Source: Micromonospora chersina (GTDB lineage: Bacteria; Actinomycetota; Actinomycetes; Mycobacteriales; Micromonosporaceae). From it: a stretch of 64,000 nucleotides of DNA. Within the stretch, counting starts at the first letter, position 1, and each line of letters opens with the position of its first letter. The DNA is taken from positions 2,976,001-3,040,000 of the forward strand of contig NZ_FMIB01000002.1 of the NCBI RefSeq assembly GCF_900091475.1. The letters are read 5' to 3'. A model generated the notes under the pieces. The model searched no databases. It had not been told where the DNA came from and saw nothing but the letters and a program-made list of their open reading frames with translations. Positions 59,586 through 64,000 of the stretch are shown in pieces. The position numbers and the translations under genes are program-made.

Positions 59586-60857
59586 GTGCCAGCCGAACCC
59601 GTCGCACCACCCGCCGTCACCGAGGACGACCCGGGTGGGCGTACGGCTCGTCGGCTGGTCACGGTGGTGGCGCTCGCGGCGGTGCTGCCGGCGCTCTACC
59701 TGCCGGGCCTGGTGCACGACTTCTTCGACCTCAAGATCTACATGCGGGCGATGGACTGGTGGGCGGCCGGTCACCCGCTCTACGACTACGTCCAGCCGGA
59801 CCGGGTGCAGGGCGCGCTCTACTTCACCTATCCCCCGTTCGCGGCGCTGCTGCTGCGGCCCTTCGCGCTGCTGCCGCTCGGCGCCACCATCGCGATCTTC
59901 ACGGTGCTGACCGTGGTGGGCGTGGTGGCGACCACGCGCTGGCTGGTGCTGCCCGTGGTGCGGCGGCACGACCTGCCGGCGCTGTTCACCGTCACGGTCG
60001 CCGTGCTGCTGGTCCTGGCCGTCGAGAGCACCCGGGAGACGCTCACCTTCGGGCAGATCAACATGCTGCTGGTGGTGCTGATCCTGGGCGACCTGCTGTT
60101 CGGCGTACCGCAGGGGCGGCGTTGGGCCGGCGTGGGCGTCGGGCTGGCGGCGGCGCTCAAGCTGTTCCCCGGCATCTTCGTGCTCTACCTGCTGGCCACC
60201 CGGCGCTGGCGGGCGGCGGCGGTGGCCGCGGTGACCGCCGCGCTGGCCACGCTGCTCGCGGCCGCGGTCGCGCCCGGCGACTCGTGGCGGTTCTGGACCC
60301 ACGAGCTGTGGGCGACCGACCGGGTGGGCCGGACCGACTACACCGGCAACCAGTCGCTGTTCGGCCTGCTCAGCCGGATCACCGCGCCGGACAAGCCCAG
60401 CCAGCTCCCGTGGCTGCTGCTGGCGCTGCTGGTCGCGGCCTACGGGCTGTGGCGGGCCGCCCGCGCCGCGCGGGCCGGGGACGCGCTGGCCGGCCTCACC
60501 CTGACCGGCCTGGTCGGCGGCCTGGTCAGCCCGATCACCTGGACGCACCACCTGTACTGGTTCATCCCGGCGGCCGTGGTGCTTGTCGAAGCGGCGCTGG
60601 ACACCGACCGGGGCACGGTGGCGGGGGCCCGCCGCCGGCGTTGGCTGCTCGGCCTCGCCATCGGCACCGGCTTCGTGATCATCTACGGGGTGGTCACCTT
60701 CCAGGACTGGGGTGTCGCCCCGGCGCGCACCGACAACCCGGGCGAGTTCGTCACCCGCAACGCGTACGTGCTGCTCAGCCTGCTGCTGCTGGCCGTGCTG
60801 CCGACCCGCCGGCCGGCGCCGGAGCGGGTCGACGCCGCGGCCGGAAACTTGCACTAA
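59586..60857 (+). CDS. GT87 family polyprenol-phosphate mannosyltransferase
   Basis: A 423-residue GT-C membrane protein with about ten helices. The first extracytoplasmic loop has FFDLKIYMRAMDWWAAGHPLYDY, with the catalytic Asp in D-L-K-I-Y, followed by LYFTYPPFAALLLRPFALL, TLTFGQINMLLV and SPITWTHHLYWFIP, the usual GT87 (DUF2029) words. Relatives such as PimE add alpha-1,2-mannose to cell-envelope lipids; the exact acceptor here is unknown. GTG start. It is divergent from orn (74 bp). Confidence 0.9.
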   Translation: MPAEPVAPPAVTEDDPGGRTARRLVTVVALAAVLPALYLPGLVHDFFDLKIYMRAMDWWAAGHPLYDYVQPDRVQGALYFTYPPFAALLLRPFALLPLGATIAIFTVLTVVGVVATTRWLVLPVVRRHDLPALFTVTVAVLLVLAVESTRETLTFGQINMLLVVLILGDLLFGVPQGRRWAGVGVGLAAALKLFPGIFVLYLLATRRWRAAAVAAVTAALATLLAAAVAPGDSWRFWTHELWATDRVGRTDYTGNQSLFGLLSRITAPDKPSQLPWLLLALLVAAYGLWRAARAARAGDALAGLTLTGLVGGLVSPITWTHHLYWFIPAAVVLVEAALDTDRGTVAGARRRRWLLGLAIGTGFVIIYGVVTFQDWGVAPARTDNPGEFVTRNAYVLLSLLLLAVLPTRRPAPERVDAAAGNLH

Positions 60858-60949
60858 CTGGACAGAACTCGCGACAAGCAGCGTTCAGCGCTAATCTGGT
60901 CGCAACTACCTCAGGTTTCTCCCAGGTAGCACCGAATTCCCCCGGTGAC

Positions 60950-60984
60950 GGTGGCCCTTCGCGTCGGCAGCGCGGAGGGCCACC
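60950..60984. terminator. Bidirectional hairpin between convergent genes
   Basis: GGTGGCCCTTCGCG (60950-60963) pairs with CGCGGAGGGCCACC (60971-60984) over 14 bp with one T-G, 7-base loop. It ends 20 bases from the stop of the minus-strand membrane gene and 93 bases past the mannosyltransferase. Confidence 0.75.
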
Positions 60985-61003
60985 CGCCGTGCGGGGCGGG
61001 GTG

Positions 61004-61945
61004 TCACTCGTCGACCGGTGTGGCCGGCCGGACCGGCCGGGGCGTGTCCGCGGCGGCCACCGGGGGCCACGACCAGTCCGCGTCGGCCGGCAGGTCGGCC
61101 AGGCTCACCGGCCGCCGGCTCGGCACCGGGCCGATCGCCGCGCGGGAGCGGCCGGTGGGCGCCGAGCCCACGGAGACCAGTTGCCGATCGGGCAGGGTGG
61201 ACGGTTCCGACCGCTGGCCCAGCCCGCTGAGCGAACTGACCCCCAGCCGCCCGGCCAGCACCGGAACCTGGTCCGGCTCGACGACGAAGACCACCTCGCG
61301 GGGGCGCACCGGTCGCAACAGCAGCACCACGGCGAGGACCACCAGCAGCGTCCCGCCGGCCAGCAACGCCCAGGCCACACCCGGGAACCAGCCGGCGCGC
61401 AGTTCGGCGCGCAGGTCCAGGGCCAGGTCGGCCCGCCCGTCGGGCCGCATCACCACGAGGCTCAGCGACCGGTCGGCCAACTCGGCCGGGCTCCACTCCA
61501 GGGCGCCGATACCCTCGCGTACCCAGAAGTCCTGGCCGAGCGGGACGGCGGCGGCGGTGCCGGCGGTGGCCGGGTCGAGGCGGACCGGCAGCGATCCGCG
61601 GGCCAGGGCGACCCGGCGCACGGCGGCGTGCGGGACGTCGGCCAGCCACCGCCGCACCTGATCGGTCGGGGCCAGGCCGAGGAAGGCCGGACCGTCGGCG
61701 GTCCGCGCGGTGAGCCGAAGCCGGGTCTGCCCGGCCCGGGCGACCGGCGCCTCGGCGCGGAGCAGGGCGTCCACGTCGGACACCACGACCGCCCGGGCGG
61801 GGGTGCGGACCGTCTCGAAGCGGGCGGCGAACCCGCCGTCCGGGTCGGCGTGCCGGGCGGCGAGCCAGAGCCCGGCGCCCACCAGCAGAGCCGGAATCCC
61901 CACGGTCAACAGCAGCATGCCGGCGATCGTGCGCACGAAACGCAT
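61004..61945 (-). CDS. Hypothetical two-helix membrane protein
   Basis: A 313-residue protein. One helix at 6-29 (TIAGMLLLTVGIPALLVGAGLWLA) and one at about 187-210 (GVAWALLAGGTLLVVLAVVLLL) enclose a beta-rich extracytoplasmic domain. A cytoplasmic tail of about 100 residues follows, rich in Pro/Ser/Arg (LVSVGSAPTGRSRAAIGPVPSRRP). No enzymatic motif. It lies downstream of the YcnI-like gene by 141 bp with no clear link to copper handling. No family recognised. Confidence 0.72.
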   Translation of the reverse strand: MRFVRTIAGMLLLTVGIPALLVGAGLWLAARHADPDGGFAARFETVRTPARAVVVSDVDALLRAEAPVARAGQTRLRLTARTADGPAFLGLAPTDQVRRWLADVPHAAVRRVALARGSLPVRLDPATAGTAAAVPLGQDFWVREGIGALEWSPAELADRSLSLVVMRPDGRADLALDLRAELRAGWFPGVAWALLAGGTLLVVLAVVLLLRPVRPREVVFVVEPDQVPVLAGRLGVSSLSGLGQRSEPSTLPDRQLVSVGSAPTGRSRAAIGPVPSRRPVSLADLPADADWSWPPVAAADTPRPVRPATPVDE

Positions 61946-62086
61946 TCGCGTCGTCCCCCTCGGTAGCGAAGTACCCGGCCGACCTTACCGACGGCGACCA
62001 CACAATCGCCGGATATCCACGGCAAGCACCTGGAGGACCGGCGAAAGGCCGCCGGCCCACCGGAAGATCCAGCGGGCGGGCGGAGG

Positions 62087-62815
62087 TCAGGACTTCGCGG
62101 CGGGCTCCCGGCGGGTACGCAGGAAGGCCAGCCCGCCGAGGACCAGGCCGGCCAGGCCGGCGACCAGACCGGCCACGCCGAACGCGGTGGCCGTGCCGGT
62201 GTCGGCGTCGTCATCGTCGTCGTCCGCGGCGGCCGCCGGGGCGCTCGCGACCGGCGAGGCGGAGGCCGTGGCGGCGGTCAGGGTGAGCACCGGGGCCGGG
62301 TTCTCCGGCTCCTCCCCGCCCGGGGTCGGCTCCTCGATCCAGCGGGAGATGTTGCCGTCCGAGTAGGTCTGCAGCACCTTGAACACCATCCGGTCGGCCT
62401 GCGGCAGCGGGCCCATCGACACCGGGAACTCCTGGAACTCGCCAGGCTTGACTCCGCCGTTCGGCGCCGCCGTCCAGGTGAGCTTGGAGACGGCCTCGGT
62501 GAGCTGGCTGCCGTGCACCTCGATCGGCGGGTCGACCTTGCGCTTCTCCACGGTCACCGTCCAGCCGGGCACCGGCATGGTGGAGACCGAGCCGACCGGG
62601 GCGTTCTCCGGCAGGTTCACCTCGACCTTGGTGGTCGACGCCGTGTCGCTCTCGTTCGGCACCCGGAAGGCGAAGCGGCCGTAGCCGCCCTGCCTGGCCT
62701 CCGTCGGGTTGACGGTGACGTGCGCCGAGGCCGGCCCGGCCAGGCCGAGCACGGCCGTGGCCACGGCGGCGAGGGTGAGCGCGGCGGCGGTTGCGGGACG
62801 CCGGAGACGGATCAT
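62087..62815 (-). CDS. YcnI-like (DUF1775) copper-binding protein
   Basis: A 242-residue protein. Signal peptide 1-31 ends in ASA, so mature protein begins with H32 (HVTVNPTEA), matching the N-terminal-His copper site of YcnI. The beta-sandwich includes RFAFRVPNESDTASTTKVEVNLPE, TMPVPGWTVTVEKRKV and the EFQEFPVSMGPLPQAD segment. An Asp-rich linker (DDDDDD) and one membrane helix (about 210-232) anchor it. It follows the CopD-like gene by 16 bp in the same direction, as in ycn operons. Confidence 0.92.
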   Translation of the reverse strand: MIRLRRPATAAALTLAAVATAVLGLAGPASAHVTVNPTEARQGGYGRFAFRVPNESDTASTTKVEVNLPENAPVGSVSTMPVPGWTVTVEKRKVDPPIEVHGSQLTEAVSKLTWTAAPNGGVKPGEFQEFPVSMGPLPQADRMVFKVLQTYSDGNISRWIEEPTPGGEEPENPAPVLTLTAATASASPVASAPAAAADDDDDDADTGTATAFGVAGLVAGLAGLVLGGLAFLRTRREPAAKS

Positions 62816-62831
62816 GTGGGCGGGCCTTCCG

Positions 62832-64000
62832 TTACTTGACGGGCACGGTGGCGGTCACCGTGGCCTGGTCGATGTCGGACGTACGGACGGTGAAGCGCAG
62901 CTGCCACTGCCCCGCCGCCGGGAGGCTGATCTCGCCGAAGGCGTGGTTGTCGGTCAGCGGCAGCAGCGGGATGGTGATCGGCTCGATGCCGGCCGACGGC
63001 AGCGCGGCGGTGGCCTTCCACTCCTGCACCGGCTGGGGCCGGTTGTCCTTGGTGTACGCGTAGAGGTGCAGCGAGTTGCTGCCGGTCTCGGCCGGGTCCA
63101 GCTCGACCTGCAGGGAGTAGATCGGGCTGCTCAGCGTGGTCGAGAAGTAGCCGGCCGGCGCGCCGGCCACGTCGGCCGAGGCGGTCCGGGCCGGGGTGGT
63201 CTGCACCAGCGTCGCCGAGAGGCCGAGCACCACCGCGGTGATCGCCAGCTCGGCCAGCACGGCCCGCCGCATCAGGCCCGGGCGCCCCGCGGCGGTGCGC
63301 CGCCGGACCAGCGACCGGGAGTACGCGGCCACCACGACCACCAGCGCGAACAGCACGATCTTGGCGAGCAGCAGCCGCCCGTACGTGGTGTCGACGAGCG
63401 CCTTCGGGGTGGCCACCTCGATGAGCCCCTGCACGGTGCCGGCGAGCAGCAGCGCGGCCACGGCGAGGGCCGCCCAGCGGGACCAGATCGGCAGGATCGC
63501 GTCCAGCTCGCGCTCGTCGGCCCGGCGCAGCAGGAAGACCGCGAGCATCACCAGGCCGCCCAGCCAGACGGCCATGCTGCCCAGGTGCACGGCGTCCACC
63601 ACCACCGACACGGCGGGCGCCGGCGACGCGGCCGGGTGCCCGGCGAGGGGCCAGGTGAACAGCGCCGCCCCGCCGAGGATGGCCAGGATGAGCCCGTCGG
63701 TGCGGCCGACCGGGCCGGCGAAGAGCGGGCGGAGCAGGAACGCCGCCGCGGCGAGCAGGCCGAGCCGGACCAGGTGGGCGGTGCCGTACGTGCTGTTGAG
63801 CACGTCGCCGAAGCCCGAGCCGGAGACGTCGAACAGGCCGCCGCCGTTGGTGTAGGGCACCTGGAGCCACATCTCGGCCAGGGTGGCCACGGCCAGCAGG
63901 CCCAGGCCGGACCAGGCCAGCCGGGCGGGGCCGCGCCGGGACAGCCGGCGCGGCCAGAGCGCGGCCAGCACCAGGGCCGGGCCGACGAGCAGCAGCAGCC
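62832..64000 (-). CDS. CopD-domain copper transport protein, 5' end beyond the window
   Basis: At least 389 residues; the reading frame stays open to the right edge, so the start (perhaps with a CopC domain) is missing. Several membrane helices form a CopD domain: VVDAVHLGSMAVWLGGLVMLAVFLLRR, WAALAVAALLLAGTVQGLIEVATPKAL, YGRLLLAKIVLFALVVVVAAYSRS and LAELAITAVVLGLSATLVQTTPARTA. A C-terminal beta domain ends in AAGQWQLRFTVRTSDIDQATVTATVPVK. With YcnI it likely moves copper across the membrane (YcnJ-like). Confidence 0.92.
   Translation of the reverse strand, partial: LLLLVGPALVLAALWPRRLSRRGPARLAWSGLGLLAVATLAEMWLQVPYTNGGGLFDVSGSGFGDVLNSTYGTAHLVRLGLLAAAAFLLRPLFAGPVGRTDGLILAILGGAALFTWPLAGHPAASPAPAVSVVVDAVHLGSMAVWLGGLVMLAVFLLRRADERELDAILPIWSRWAALAVAALLLAGTVQGLIEVATPKALVDTTYGRLLLAKIVLFALVVVVAAYSRSLVRRRTAAGRPGLMRRAVLAELAITAVVLGLSATLVQTTPARTASADVAGAPAGYFSTTLSSPIYSLQVELDPAETGSNSLHLYAYTKDNRPQPVQEWKATAALPSAGIEPITIPLLPLTDNHAFGEISLPAAGQWQLRFTVRTSDIDQATVTATVPVK

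Overview
The window is very GC-rich DNA (third codon positions mostly G or C, many GTG starts, four-base ATGA/GTGA gene overlaps). It is organised like the chromosome of a mycelial actinomycete of the Micromonosporaceae type. This rests on gene content (AfsR-like regulator, DrrAB-type exporter, class F sortase with a DUF4397 protein, PIM-type GT87 mannosyltransferase, L,D-transpeptidases) and on the housekeeping order gatCAB - ligA - mnmA - cysteine desulfurase - etfBA. I could run no database search, so the genus is an inference.

Left part (1-25 kb): the tail of a SpoIIE-type phosphatase, a secreted sugar-dehydrogenase-like lipoprotein, a membrane metallophosphoesterase and a transketolase-family enzyme. 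A largely minus-strand housekeeping block follows: gatC-gatA-gatB (tRNA-dependent amidation), a membrane GGDEF-EAL protein, ligA, a MetE-like protein, mnmA with its sulfur-donor cysteine desulfurase, and etfB-etfA. Two sets of genes sit inside this block. One is a membrane-anchored PemK/MazF-fold protein with a small zinc-finger protein and an ADP-ribosylglycohydrolase. The other is a divergent surface module: DUF4397 protein plus sortase on one side, ECF sigma factor plus zinc anti-sigma factor on the other.

Middle part (25-50 kb): accessory and metabolic genes. These include small membrane proteins (two DUF202, one PLDc_N), an AfsR-like regulator that overlaps tail to tail with a DrrAB-type ABC exporter, an acetolactate-synthase-like enzyme with an enoyl-CoA hydratase, two paralogous DUF6232-type membrane proteins, a GlxA/AraC regulator, ribokinase, three ABC-transporter proteins, a ROK regulator divergent from a NagZ-like glycosidase, a PP2C phosphatase facing a STAS protein, and an operon (membrane protein, DUF393, TetR) controlled from paired 14-bp palindromes.

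Right part (50-64 kb): a two-component system, a Clp_N/HTH protein whose promoter is embedded in two palindromic operators and appears leaderless, the relic tail of a membrane-anchored protein, a secreted lysozyme-fold protein, a gene-poor stretch of about 0.7 kb, two identical tRNA-Lys(CTT) genes with related terminators, tandem L,D-transpeptidase lipoproteins, tRNA-His, oligoribonuclease (orn), a GT87 mannosyltransferase, and a copper module (YcnI-like plus CopD-like, the latter running off the right edge).

Most genes are ordinary for such a chromosome. The observations most worth following are the Clp_N/HTH operator-promoter, the TetR-type double palindrome, the roughly 210-residue disordered insertion within the EAL half of the GGDEF-EAL protein, the sortase/DUF4397/sigma module with no visible LPXTG, the membrane-anchored PemK-like protein, and the 10-codon leader frame coupled to an ABC transporter.
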